Part shown: positions 27,360 through 35,895 of the stretch, one piece after another
How the letters are laid out: each line of letters begins with the position of its first letter
Position numbering within the stretch: the first letter of the stretch is position 1
Source: Sphingomonas sp. KR3-1
GTDB taxonomy: Bacteria > Pseudomonadota > Alphaproteobacteria > Sphingomonadales > Sphingomonadaceae
DNA length: 64,000 bases
Assembly: GCF_040049295.1 (NCBI RefSeq)
Contig: NZ_JBDZDQ010000001.1
Location: forward strand, 1 to 64,000
Direction: 5' to 3'
The notes under the pieces: generated by a model
The model's input: the letters and a program-made list of their open reading frames with translations, nothing else
Told to the model about the DNA's origin: nothing
Database searches by the model: none
Position numbers and translations under genes: made by a program

Positions 27360-28763
27360 ATGTTCCGTCCCGCCCTTGCCGCCGCCCTTCTCTTCGCCAC
27401 GCCCGCCGCCGCGCAGCAGCTTACCGCTGACGAGACCGCAAAGGTCGACACCATCGTCGGCGATGCGCTCAAATCCTCGGGCGTGCCCTCCGCCTCGGTC
27501 GCGATCGTGCGCGACGGCAAGATCGTCTTCGCCAAGGCCTATGGCGACCAGGGCCCCGGCATGAAGGCGACGAGCCCGGCGGCGAAGTACCAGATCGCGT
27601 CGATCTCGAAGCAGTTCACCGCCGCGGCGATCCTGCTGCTCGAGGACGAGGGCAAGCTCAGCCTGGACGACAAGGTGTCCAAATGGGTGCCGGACATCAC
27701 CGGTGCCGACCGGATCACCATTCGCCAGCTGCTCAGCCACACCGCCGGCATCCAGGACTATTGGCCGCAGGACTATGACTTCGCCGCGATGGAGAAGCCG
27801 GTCACGCCGCAGGAAATCCTCGACCGCTGGGCGAAGAAGCCGCTCGATTTCGAGCCCGGCACGGCCTGGCAATATTCGAACACCGGCTATGTCGTCGCCG
27901 GCATGATCGTCGAGAAGGCGTCGGGCATGAAGCTGCTCGACTATCTCCAGAAGAAGATCCTCAAGCCGCTCGGCATCGACGCGATGGATCAGGACTATGC
28001 CATCGGCACGGGCTTCCCCCAGGGCAATCACCGCTTCGCGCTGGGACCGGTGCGCGCGGCCCGGCCGGCGGCGCATGGCTGGCTGTGGGCGGCGGGCGAG
28101 CTCGCCATGTCGGCGACCGACCTGGCGAAGTGGGACATCGCCCGGATCGACCGCAAGATCCTGAGCCCCGAGGATTGGGAGACGCAGGAAACCAGCGTGC
28201 TGCTCAACAATGGCAGCGACCCGCATTACGGGCTGGGCGTCTCGGTCGGCGAGCGCGCCGGCGACAAGATCGTCGAGCATGGCGGCGAGGCGGTCGGCTT
28301 CCTCTCCGACAATTTCGTGATGCCGGGCAGGCGCTTCGCGGTAGTGGCGCTGGTCAACGCCGATTTCGGCGGGGCGCAGGATGCGATCACCGGCGGGATC
28401 ACCGACCTGCTCAACCCGGTGGTGCAGATCCCGCCGCCGCCCTCGCTCGACTCGGCGCGCGACTATCTCGCCCGCCAGGTCTTCGATCAGCTGCGCGGCG
28501 GCGGGCTCGATCGCTCGAAGCTGACCGACGACGCCAACTATTATTTCACGCCCCAGGCGACCGCGGACTATCAGAGCAGCCTCGGCCCGCTCGGCGATCC
28601 GGTGAGCTTCGCTGCCCGCGGCAAACCGCGGCTGCGCGGCGGCTTCGTCAACCGCAACTATGACATCACCTATGCGGACGGCCGCAAGCTGATCGCTATC
28701 ACCTATGCCGAGCCCGGCGCATCGGGCAGGTTCGAGCAGTTCCTGATCCAGCCGAGGGACTGA
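27360..28763 (+). CDS. secreted serine hydrolase (beta-lactamase/class C-like)
   Basis: A 467-residue secreted protein (signal peptide through about residue 19, AAAQQ). It has the penicillin-binding-like motifs: S-x-x-K in SISKQF, Y-x-N in QYSNTGY and HGG near the end (EHGGEAVG). Beta-lactamase-family hydrolases of this kind may be esterases, peptidases or transpeptidase-like; the C-terminal extension of about 100 residues is of unknown role. Start follows GGAGGCCCG. It is likely cotranscribed with the M14-like gene, whose ATG overlaps its stop by one base. Confidence 0.85.
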   Translation: MFRPALAAALLFATPAAAQQLTADETAKVDTIVGDALKSSGVPSASVAIVRDGKIVFAKAYGDQGPGMKATSPAAKYQIASISKQFTAAAILLLEDEGKLSLDDKVSKWVPDITGADRITIRQLLSHTAGIQDYWPQDYDFAAMEKPVTPQEILDRWAKKPLDFEPGTAWQYSNTGYVVAGMIVEKASGMKLLDYLQKKILKPLGIDAMDQDYAIGTGFPQGNHRFALGPVRAARPAAHGWLWAAGELAMSATDLAKWDIARIDRKILSPEDWETQETSVLLNNGSDPHYGLGVSVGERAGDKIVEHGGEAVGFLSDNFVMPGRRFAVVALVNADFGGAQDAITGGITDLLNPVVQIPPPPSLDSARDYLARQVFDQLRGGGLDRSKLTDDANYYFTPQATADYQSSLGPLGDPVSFAARGKPRLRGGFVNRNYDITYADGRKLIAITYAEPGASGRFEQFLIQPRD

Positions 28764-29674
28764 TGCGCCTGATCGCCCTCGCCGCCGCTGCCCTGTTCAG
28801 CGTCGCGCCGCCCGACGCGGTGACGGTCCGCCCGGTCGATCCGCTCACGGTGCAGGACGACGACTTCGCCCGCCACCGCGATCCGGCCGAGTGGAAGGGG
28901 CTGGCGGTCACGGCGCATGAGTTCCGCGAGGAGCGTGCGCCCTGGCGGCTGTGGCGCATCGTCAATGTAAAGCATCCCAAGGGCCCGCTGTTCTTCGTGC
29001 CGCACGACAATGAGAATGCCGGGTTCGAGGCGGGGCTCGCCGCAGTGAAAAAATATGGCGGGGTGCTGATCGCGGTCGATTCGGGCGTCTCGCCGGGAGA
29101 CGACGGGGTGCGGATGAACCGCGCGGTCGATTACGGCAAGCCGATCGACCCCAACCGCAACTTCGACACCGCCCTGCCCGGCTATGCCCACAACATCCTC
29201 GCTGACTTGGCGGACGGCGCCTGGCCGATCATCGCGCTCCACACCAACGCCAAGGGCTTCGACACCGGCGACTCGCGCTGCAACAAGGGCGATCCGCAAG
29301 GCAGCGGCGTGATCTCGATCCGCTTCTGCGACGATACGCTGACCCCCAGCCCGTCGGTGTCGAAGGCCTGGCCGTTCGACGATGACGACACCGTCGCCTT
29401 CGCCACCTATCTCGCCCGCGACCAGCCGAGCGACGCCTTTTGCCGCGATGCGATGGTCGGCGCGGACTTCAACGTGGTGCAGGAGCGCGTGGTGGCGAGC
29501 GACGGGTCGCTCTCCAACTACGCGGTCCTCCACGGGCTCAGCTACCTCAACTTCGAGACGCTCGACCGGGGGCTGGACCCGGCCGAGCTCGCCCTGGCGC
29601 GTGACCGGCTGAGCTTCATGGTCGATCATGCGATCGCGATGTGCGCGCCGAAGGTGAAGCCGATCGGCCGCTAG
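28763..29674 (+). CDS. secreted M14-like zinc carboxypeptidase/amidase-like protein
   Basis: A 303-residue exported protein (short signal peptide). It has the order of the M14 carboxypeptidase motifs: HDNE (HxxE, about 81-84), PNRNF (NRN, 131-133), ALHTN (candidate third ligand His160) and YLNFET with Glu265 where the catalytic Glu would sit. The overall match is my reading of motifs, and the low similarity means the fold is inferred. Cotranscribed with the serine hydrolase upstream. Confidence 0.55.
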   Translation: MRLIALAAAALFSVAPPDAVTVRPVDPLTVQDDDFARHRDPAEWKGLAVTAHEFREERAPWRLWRIVNVKHPKGPLFFVPHDNENAGFEAGLAAVKKYGGVLIAVDSGVSPGDDGVRMNRAVDYGKPIDPNRNFDTALPGYAHNILADLADGAWPIIALHTNAKGFDTGDSRCNKGDPQGSGVISIRFCDDTLTPSPSVSKAWPFDDDDTVAFATYLARDQPSDAFCRDAMVGADFNVVQERVVASDGSLSNYAVLHGLSYLNFETLDRGLDPAELALARDRLSFMVDHAIAMCAPKVKPIGR

Positions 29675-30531
29675 CCGGCGATTCCATCGAGTATCTTCAC
29701 CGTCTCAGGCGGCAGCTTGAGGTCCCGCACCGCCAGATTCTCGCGCAGATGGCCGAGCGACGAGGTGCCCGGGATCAGCAGGATGTTCGGCGAGCGCTGG
29801 AGCAGCCAGGCAAGCGCGACCTGCATCGGCGTGGCGCCCAGCCCCTTGGCGACCTCGTCGAGCGTGCCCGACTGGATGGGCGAGAAGCCGCCCAGCGGGA
29901 AGAAGGGCACATAGGCGATGCCTGCCTCGGCAAGGCTGTCGACCAGCGCCTCGTCCTCGCGGTGCGCCAGGTTGTACTGGTTCTGTACGCAGACGATGGG
30001 GACGATCTCCCGCGCCTCGGCAACCTGGGTCGCAGTGGCGTTGCTCAGCCCGATATGGCGGATCAGCCCCTGGCGCTGGAGGTCGGCCAGCGCGTGGATC
30101 TGCTCGGCGATCGAGCCTTCGCTCGGCGCATGGACATCGCCCATGATCCGCATGTTGACGACCTCCATCGCCTCGAGCCCGAGATTGCGGAGATTGTCCT
30201 CCAGCCCGCGCTTGAGATCATCGGGGCTCTGGGCAGGGAGCCAGGCGCCGGCGTCGTCGCGCACTGCGCCGAGCTTGGTGACGATCACCAGATCGTCCGG
30301 ATAGGGATACAGCGCTTCCTTGATGATCCGGTTGGTGACGTGCGGGCCGTAGAAATCGCTGGTATCGATGTGGTTCACGCCGCTCGCCACTGCCTCGCGC
30401 AGCACCGCCACCGCCTGGTCATGATCCTTGGGCGGGCCGAACACGCCGGGGCCGGCGAGCTGCATCGCGCCATAGCCGACGCGGTTCACCTGGCGGTCGC
30501 CCAACTGATAGGTCATCGGATAGTCGGTCAT
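29671..30531 (-). CDS. aldo/keto reductase
   Basis: A 286-residue NADPH-binding TIM-barrel oxidoreductase: GYGAMQLAG at the start, the catalytic region HIDTSDFYGP with Asp and Tyr, VIVTKLG with Lys, and QNQYNLAHR later. The usual His of the LH motif in strand four appears replaced (VVNMRIMG), as in some subfamilies. It reduces aldehydes or ketones, with unknown substrate. AAGGAG sets the start. Divergent from the LysR gene, hence a likely LysR target. Confidence 0.87.
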   Translation of the reverse strand: MTDYPMTYQLGDRQVNRVGYGAMQLAGPGVFGPPKDHDQAVAVLREAVASGVNHIDTSDFYGPHVTNRIIKEALYPYPDDLVIVTKLGAVRDDAGAWLPAQSPDDLKRGLEDNLRNLGLEAMEVVNMRIMGDVHAPSEGSIAEQIHALADLQRQGLIRHIGLSNATATQVAEAREIVPIVCVQNQYNLAHREDEALVDSLAEAGIAYVPFFPLGGFSPIQSGTLDEVAKGLGATPMQVALAWLLQRSPNILLIPGTSSLGHLRENLAVRDLKLPPETVKILDGIAG

Positions 30532-30629
30532 CGCTCGAACTCCTTCGAAAAGCACGGCACCCATCTAGGCCTTGCGGCATCGCACGATAATCAGGCACAA
30601 TTCGCACGAGCTGTGCGGATTTTCGAACA

Positions 30630-31538
30630 ATGGACCTGGACCTTTCCGAGCTGAACGCCTTTCTCGCAGTCGCCCGCGCCGGCGGCTTCCGCGAGGCCGC
30701 GCGCTCGACCGGGGCAAGCGCATCGGGGCTGAGCGAGGCGGTGCGGCGGCTCGAGGCGCGGCTTGGCGTGCGACTGCTCAACCGCACCACCCGCAGCGTC
30801 GCGCCGACCGAGGCGGGCACCCGGCTGATCGAGCGGCTCGGGCCTGCGCTGGGCGAAGTCGCAGCGGCGCTCGACGTGGTCAACGGCTTTCGCGACCGGC
30901 CGGCCGGCACGCTCAAGCTCAACGTGCCGGTGAGCGCCGCGCGGCTGGTGCTGCCCGAGATCCTGCCGGGCTTCCTCGATCTTTATCCCGAGATCGAAGT
31001 CGAGATCGTCGCCGAGGACGATCTGGTCGATGTGCTCGCGGCGGGCTGCGATGCCGGCATCCGCTATGAGGAGCGGCTGGAGCAGGACATGATCGCGGTG
31101 CCGATCGGCCCGCGCGTCCAGAGCTTCGCCGCCGGCGCCTCGCGCGGCTATCTCGAGCGGCACGGCGCGCCGGCGCATCCGCGCGACCTGCTCCAGCATC
31201 GCTGCCTGCGCGCGCGCTTCGAGAATGGCCGGCTGGTGCCGTGGGAGTTCGAGAAGCAGGGCGAGATCGTCCTGGTCGAGCCCAATGGCCCGTTGATCGT
31301 CGGCGTCGGCACTGCGATCGACCTGATCCTCGACGCGGCCGAGGCCGGCGCCGGCATCGTCAACCTGTTCGAGGCCTGGCTGCGGCCGAGCTTCGCCCGC
31401 GGCGCGCTGGTGCCGGTGCTCGAGGAGTGGTGGGAGCGCTTCCCCGGGCCGTTCCTCTATTATCCCGGCCGGAGGCTAGTGCCGGCGCCGCTGCGCGCGT
31501 TCATCGACTATGTGAAGGCGCATCCGGCGCAGGCGTGA
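30630..31538 (+). CDS. LysR family transcriptional regulator
   Basis: A 302-residue regulator with an N-terminal winged helix-turn-helix (ELNAFLAVARAGGFREAARSTG, then ASGLSEAVRRLEARLGVRLLNRT) and a C-terminal substrate-binding domain. It belongs to the DNA-binding group common with divergent oxidoreductase genes. LysR regulators usually bind the shared intergenic region, here 98 bp before the aldo/keto reductase start. Confidence 0.92.
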   Translation: MDLDLSELNAFLAVARAGGFREAARSTGASASGLSEAVRRLEARLGVRLLNRTTRSVAPTEAGTRLIERLGPALGEVAAALDVVNGFRDRPAGTLKLNVPVSAARLVLPEILPGFLDLYPEIEVEIVAEDDLVDVLAAGCDAGIRYEERLEQDMIAVPIGPRVQSFAAGASRGYLERHGAPAHPRDLLQHRCLRARFENGRLVPWEFEKQGEIVLVEPNGPLIVGVGTAIDLILDAAEAGAGIVNLFEAWLRPSFARGALVPVLEEWWERFPGPFLYYPGRRLVPAPLRAFIDYVKAHPAQA

Positions 31539-31632
31539 TCTTCCAACAGCGCGACTCGGGCGGCGCGGATTCTCCGTGCCGGAAAGTCACGAAAGCCGCG
31601 ACAGTCATGGAGGCGCACCCGTCCCAGTCTTG

Positions 31633-31738
31633 CGCAACATGATTACGCGGAGGGGACATTATATTTTCCAACTGTCAAAGAGCGGCCGGGCGCGACCCCG
31701 GCCGAGTGAGGGAAACAGACGAAATCCTACATTGCAAG
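31633..31738. repeat. 106-bp hairpin repeat, copy 2
   Basis: Aligns without gaps to the copy at 9249-9354. The best conserved parts are CAAAGAGCGGCCGGG and the final GAAATCCTACATTGCAAG. The central hairpin is CGGCCGGG (31683-31690) / CCCGGCCG (31697-31704), whose loop differs from copy 1. On the minus strand CTCTTTGA follows the hairpin. It lies between a LysR gene and the glucose dehydrogenase gene, which converge here. Confidence 0.75.
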
Positions 31739-31820
31739 GGCAGGCACCTCCCCTCCCTGAAAAGGAGGGGTGGGGGGTGAGTTGCGAGCGGAGCGAGTTC
31801 AACCAATCGGCGGCCGAAAC

Positions 31821-31855
31821 AGAAAAGGCCGGGGTATCGAGCCCCGACCTTTTCT
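31821..31855. terminator. bidirectional terminator between lysR and gcd
   Basis: AGAAAAGG-C-CGGGG and CCCCG-A-CCTTTTCT form a hairpin with A-rich and T-rich flanks on the two sides. It lies between the convergent LysR and glucose dehydrogenase genes and could serve both strands. G/C-rich inverted repeats follow near 31875. Confidence 0.65.
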
Positions 31856-31906
31856 AACCCAACCCTAGCCCCTCCCGTGCAGGGAGGGAATATCGGACCC
31901 GGGCAT

Positions 31907-34339
31907 TTAGGGCAAAGCGTAGGCCACCACCTCGTCGCCCACCGGCGTCTCCATGAAGTGATGCCCGCCGGCATAGATGACGAGATACTGCTTGCCGTTC
32001 GCCTCATAGACGATCGGCGTCGCCTGGCCGCCCGCGGGGAGCACGGCCTTCCACAGCGTCTTGCCGGTCTTCAGGTCGATCGCTCGGATCAGGTTGTCGG
32101 TCGATGCCGCGACGAAGATCAGCCCACCGGCAGTGACCACCGAGCCGCCATTGTTCGGCGTGCCGATCGACACCGGCAGCATCGAGGGAATGCCGAACGG
32201 GCCGTTGGTGCGCGCCTCGCCGAAGGGGCGGTCCCAGATCGTCTTGCCGGTCGCCATGTCGATCGCCCGGATCCCGCCATAGGGCGGCTGCTTGCAGAGC
32301 AGCCCGGTGAAGGGCATCCGCCAGCCGGCATTGACGTTGATGGCGTACGGCGTGTTCGCCTGGGGATCGCCCGCGCCTTCGGCGCCGCCGATCTTACCGC
32401 GGGCCTGGTCGCGCGGTGCCCAGCCGAGCTTGTCGGCCTTGGCCCGGGGGACCAGCTGCACGTAATTGGGCATGTCGTTATAGTTGGCGACGATCACCCC
32501 GCGCTGCGGATCGACGGCGATGCCGCCCCAATCGGTGCCGCCATTATAGCCGGGATATTCGATCGAGTGGCGATCGGCCTCGGGCGGGGTGAAGAAGCCC
32601 TTGTAGCTCGCGCTGCGGAACTGGATGCGGCAGATCATCTGGTCGATCGGCGACATGCCCCACATGTCGCGCTCGGTCAGGTCGGGCTTGCGCAGCGTAT
32701 GCCAGAGCGAGACGCGCTGGGTGGCGGCGCGCTGCTGCGGCTCGACGCCGCCGCCAGGGGCCTTCATCTCGCCCACGGGCGTGAGCGGCTGGCCGGTGCG
32801 GCGATCGAGGACGTAGAGGTCGCCCTGCTTCGACGGCAGGACCAGCGCCGGGGCACCCTTGTAATCGACCAGGGTCGCCTGGGCGCCGAAATCATAGTCC
32901 CACACGTCGTTGCGCACCGCCTGGAAGCGCCAGCGCGGCTTGCCGGTGGTCACGTCGAGCGCGACCAGCGAGGTCGCGTAGAAATTCTCCTCCGGACGGC
33001 GCTCGGACGAGTAATAGTCGGCCGCGGCGTTGCCCATCGGGAGATAGACCAAGCCGAGCTGCTCGTCGCCGCTCGCCAGCGTCCACATGTTCGGCGTGCC
33101 GCGTGCCCATTCCTTGCCGGCCGGCGGTGCGCCGCTCCAGCTCGGGTTCATCATGTCCCAGGCCCAGCGCAGCTTGCCGGTGACGACGTCGAAGCCCTGG
33201 ATCACGCCCGACGGCGCCCAGCGGTCCTGCCCGTCGAGCACCTGATGGCCGGTGACGAGCACGCCGCGCACCAGCGTGGGCGGAGAGTTGATCGAGACGA
33301 AGCCGGCCGGGACCTTGCCCATGCCCTGCTTGGCGTCGACCTGGCCGTTCGTGCCGAAATCGGCGCAGGGCTTGCCGTTCTTCGCGTCGACCGCGATCAG
33401 CCGCGCGTCGAGCGTGCCCTCGACGATGCGGGTGGCGCAGGCCTGGTTGGCGGGCGCGTTCGGCACGGCATAATAGACCACGCCGCGGCAGGCCGCCGTG
33501 TAGGGGATCGCGTCGTCGGGCACCTTGGGATCGTAGCGCCACTTCTCCATGCCGGTGGCGGCATCGAGCGACAGCAGGATGTTCTTCGGCGTGCAGATAT
33601 AGAGGCTGTCGCCGACCTTGAGCGGGGTGTTCTCCGCGCCATAGGTCTTGCGGATCATCGGCGACGACGGAAGGTCGCCGGTGTGCGTCAGCCAGACCTG
33701 CTTGAGCTTCGAGACATTGGCCGGGGTGATCTGGACCAGCGGCGAATAGCGCCGCGCGCTGGTGGTGCCGCCATAGACGGGCCAGTCGGCGCCGGTCTGC
33801 TGGCCGGAGGGGTCCATCATGCCGGCGGTGCCCGGCGCGGGGAGCGCGGCGAGCACCGAGTTGGGCATGCCGGCCGCGGCGGCCCAGAAGTTGATCACGG
33901 TGAGCACCAGCACTGCGGCGACCCCGCCGAGCGCGAGCCGCCACTTGCCCGCCGCATAGGTGAGCGTCGGCAGCACCAGGATCACGGCGATGGCGAGGAC
34001 GACCGGCGCGATCACGCGCGGCACCTGCGCCCAGGGATTGGCGCCCGACTCCCACCAGGCCCAGAGCACGCTGGCGACGACGATGGCGAGATAGAGCCAG
34101 CCGCCTGCCATGCGGCCGCGGACCAGCAGCACGCCCGACCAGACCATCAGCGCGCCGGTGATCACGTAATAGAGCGAGCCGCCAAGCACCGCGAGCCAGG
34201 CGCCGCCGATCGCGAGCACCAGGCCGATCAGCGCGATCACGCCGCCGACGACCAGCGCGGCGATGCTCCGGCGCCGGGGCCTTACCTCCACCGGCTCGAG
34301 ATAGGGGATACGCTCCCCTTCGTAGCGGGTGTCGGTCAT
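31907..34339 (-). CDS. gcd: membrane-bound PQQ-dependent glucose dehydrogenase
   Basis: An 810-residue quinoprotein. Four to five N-terminal transmembrane helices (about residues 25-155) anchor the protein; an eight-bladed PQQ propeller begins at about residue 170 (DWPVYGGTTSARRYSPL) and has repeated W-motifs such as ARLIAVDAKNGKPCADFG. It oxidises glucose to gluconolactone in the periplasm and passes electrons to ubiquinone. Length and the N-terminal membrane domain are typical. GGGAGC lies upstream of ATG 34339. PQQ synthesis genes are not in the window. Confidence 0.93.
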   Translation of the reverse strand: MTDTRYEGERIPYLEPVEVRPRRRSIAALVVGGVIALIGLVLAIGGAWLAVLGGSLYYVITGALMVWSGVLLVRGRMAGGWLYLAIVVASVLWAWWESGANPWAQVPRVIAPVVLAIAVILVLPTLTYAAGKWRLALGGVAAVLVLTVINFWAAAAGMPNSVLAALPAPGTAGMMDPSGQQTGADWPVYGGTTSARRYSPLVQITPANVSKLKQVWLTHTGDLPSSPMIRKTYGAENTPLKVGDSLYICTPKNILLSLDAATGMEKWRYDPKVPDDAIPYTAACRGVVYYAVPNAPANQACATRIVEGTLDARLIAVDAKNGKPCADFGTNGQVDAKQGMGKVPAGFVSINSPPTLVRGVLVTGHQVLDGQDRWAPSGVIQGFDVVTGKLRWAWDMMNPSWSGAPPAGKEWARGTPNMWTLASGDEQLGLVYLPMGNAAADYYSSERRPEENFYATSLVALDVTTGKPRWRFQAVRNDVWDYDFGAQATLVDYKGAPALVLPSKQGDLYVLDRRTGQPLTPVGEMKAPGGGVEPQQRAATQRVSLWHTLRKPDLTERDMWGMSPIDQMICRIQFRSASYKGFFTPPEADRHSIEYPGYNGGTDWGGIAVDPQRGVIVANYNDMPNYVQLVPRAKADKLGWAPRDQARGKIGGAEGAGDPQANTPYAINVNAGWRMPFTGLLCKQPPYGGIRAIDMATGKTIWDRPFGEARTNGPFGIPSMLPVSIGTPNNGGSVVTAGGLIFVAASTDNLIRAIDLKTGKTLWKAVLPAGGQATPIVYEANGKQYLVIYAGGHHFMETPVGDEVVAYALP

Positions 34340-34468
34340 GCTTTGCTCCCGGAATGGCTCTAGACCTTGGGAAAACCGGTTGCGAAACGATACCGTTCCA
34401 TCGTGAACGAAATTTCATGTGCGTCTTGGGACTAGCCCTTGACGTGCCCATTACCTAGATCAGCCCCC

Positions 34469-35863
34469 ATGCCTGATCTCAACACGCTCGTTCAGCCCGA
34501 CAAGGGCCAGCCCGCCCGCACCATCACCGTGATCGACGCCAAGGGCTTCGACGCCTGGCTGAATGCCCAGCCGCCGCGCCACCGCACCGCGGCTGCCGCG
34601 CAGAAGCTGGCGCCCTCGCCCTATGCCAGCGCGATCCTGCCCGGCGACGGGCCCGAGGACTGGTCGGTCGTCACCGTGGTGGCGAACGCAGACCGCCTGT
34701 CGCCCTGGTGCCTCGCCAAGCTCGCCGAGACGCTGCCCGAGGGCAGCTACCGCGTCGAGGGCGCCGAGCCCGGCAAGGCGATCCATGGCTGGCTCGCCGC
34801 CCAGTACAAGTTCGATGCCTACAAGAAGGACGAGAAGGCGCCGACCGGCCCGCGCGTGCTGCTCACCGCCGATGTCGCGCGGATCGAGGAAGCCGTGCGC
34901 ATGGCGGGCGCCACCTTCAAGCTACGCGACCGGATCAACACCGGCGCCAACGACATGGGCCCGGCCGATCTCGAGGCCGCGGCCGCGGACCTGGTCAAGG
35001 CCTATGGCGGCCAGCTGACGGTGGTTAAGGGCGACGAGATCGAGAAGGGCTATGGCCTGCTCTGGGCGGTCGGCAAGGCCGCCGGCAAGGGCCGCGAGCC
35101 GCGCCTGATCGAGATCGAATGGGGCAATCCCGAGCACCCGAAGATCGCCATCATCGGCAAGGGCGTCTGCTTCGATTCGGGCGGCCTCGACATCAAGCCG
35201 GCCAGCGGCATGCGGCTGATGAAGAAGGACATGGGCGGCGCCGCGCACGCGCTCGCTACCGCCGAGCTGATCATGTCCTCGCGCCTGCCGGTGCGGCTGC
35301 ACATGCTCGTCCCCGCGGTCGAGAACTCGATCAACGGCGAGGCGACGCGCCCGGGCGACATCATGCGCTCGCGCAAGGGCATCACGGTCGAGAACAGCAA
35401 CACCGACGCCGAGGGCCGGCTGATCCTCGCCGACGCGCTGACCAAGGCCGAGGAGAAGGGCCCCGAGCTGGTGATCGACTATGCGACGCTGACCGGCGCC
35501 GCGCGCGTCGCGCTGGGTGCCGACCTCCAGGCGCTGTTCGCCAATGACGAGACGCTGGCGAGCGAGCTGATGGCCGCGGCGGAGACCGAGGCGGATCCGA
35601 TGTGGCGCCTGCCGCTCTACGATCCGTACAAGGAGATGCTGAAGTCCGACGTGGCCGACATGGTCAACGCGGCCGAGGCGCCGTTCGGCGGCGCGCTGAC
35701 CGCGGCGCTCTTCTTGAAGGAATTCGTCCCCGAGAAGGCGCAATGGGCGCATCTCGACATCTTCTGCTGGAACGGCAGCGCCAAGCCGGGCCGCCCCAAG
35801 GGCGCCGAGGCGGTGAGTCTGCGCGCCGTGTGGAAGGTGCTGAAGGACCGCTACGCGAACTGA
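34469..35863 (+). CDS. M17 leucyl aminopeptidase family protein
   Basis: A 464-residue M17 metallopeptidase. The metal-site motifs are present: GKGVCFDSGGLDIKP with DMGGAA (Lys/Asp ligands) and NTDAEGRLILADAL, the diagnostic aminopeptidase signature with its catalytic Arg. It cleaves N-terminal residues in the cytosol. Family length is normal. The start follows a weak SD, and a longer frame upstream lacks one. It is flanked by the divergent gcd gene and the convergent GGDEF-EAL gene. Confidence 0.93.
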   Translation: MPDLNTLVQPDKGQPARTITVIDAKGFDAWLNAQPPRHRTAAAAQKLAPSPYASAILPGDGPEDWSVVTVVANADRLSPWCLAKLAETLPEGSYRVEGAEPGKAIHGWLAAQYKFDAYKKDEKAPTGPRVLLTADVARIEEAVRMAGATFKLRDRINTGANDMGPADLEAAAADLVKAYGGQLTVVKGDEIEKGYGLLWAVGKAAGKGREPRLIEIEWGNPEHPKIAIIGKGVCFDSGGLDIKPASGMRLMKKDMGGAAHALATAELIMSSRLPVRLHMLVPAVENSINGEATRPGDIMRSRKGITVENSNTDAEGRLILADALTKAEEKGPELVIDYATLTGAARVALGADLQALFANDETLASELMAAAETEADPMWRLPLYDPYKEMLKSDVADMVNAAEAPFGGALTAALFLKEFVPEKAQWAHLDIFCWNGSAKPGRPKGAEAVSLRAVWKVLKDRYAN

Positions 35864-35865
35864 TC

Positions 35866-35895
35866 CTGCTCCCCCTCCCCGGAAAGGGAGGGGGA
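35866..35895. repeat. short GC-rich inverted repeat CCCCCTCCC/GGGAGGGGG
   Basis: CCCCCTCCC (35871-35879) and GGGAGGGGG (35886-35894) form a 9-bp stem with a six-base loop in the gap between two convergent genes. It has no T-tract. Members of the same type of gap-filling repeat occur at 43648-43670. Confidence 0.5.

Noticed and set aside
31877..34363. 828-codon plus-strand frame opposite gcd
   Set aside because: It mirrors the glucose dehydrogenase frame exactly and shows an Arg/Gly/Ala/Asp-rich composition typical of the antisense of a GC-rich gene.
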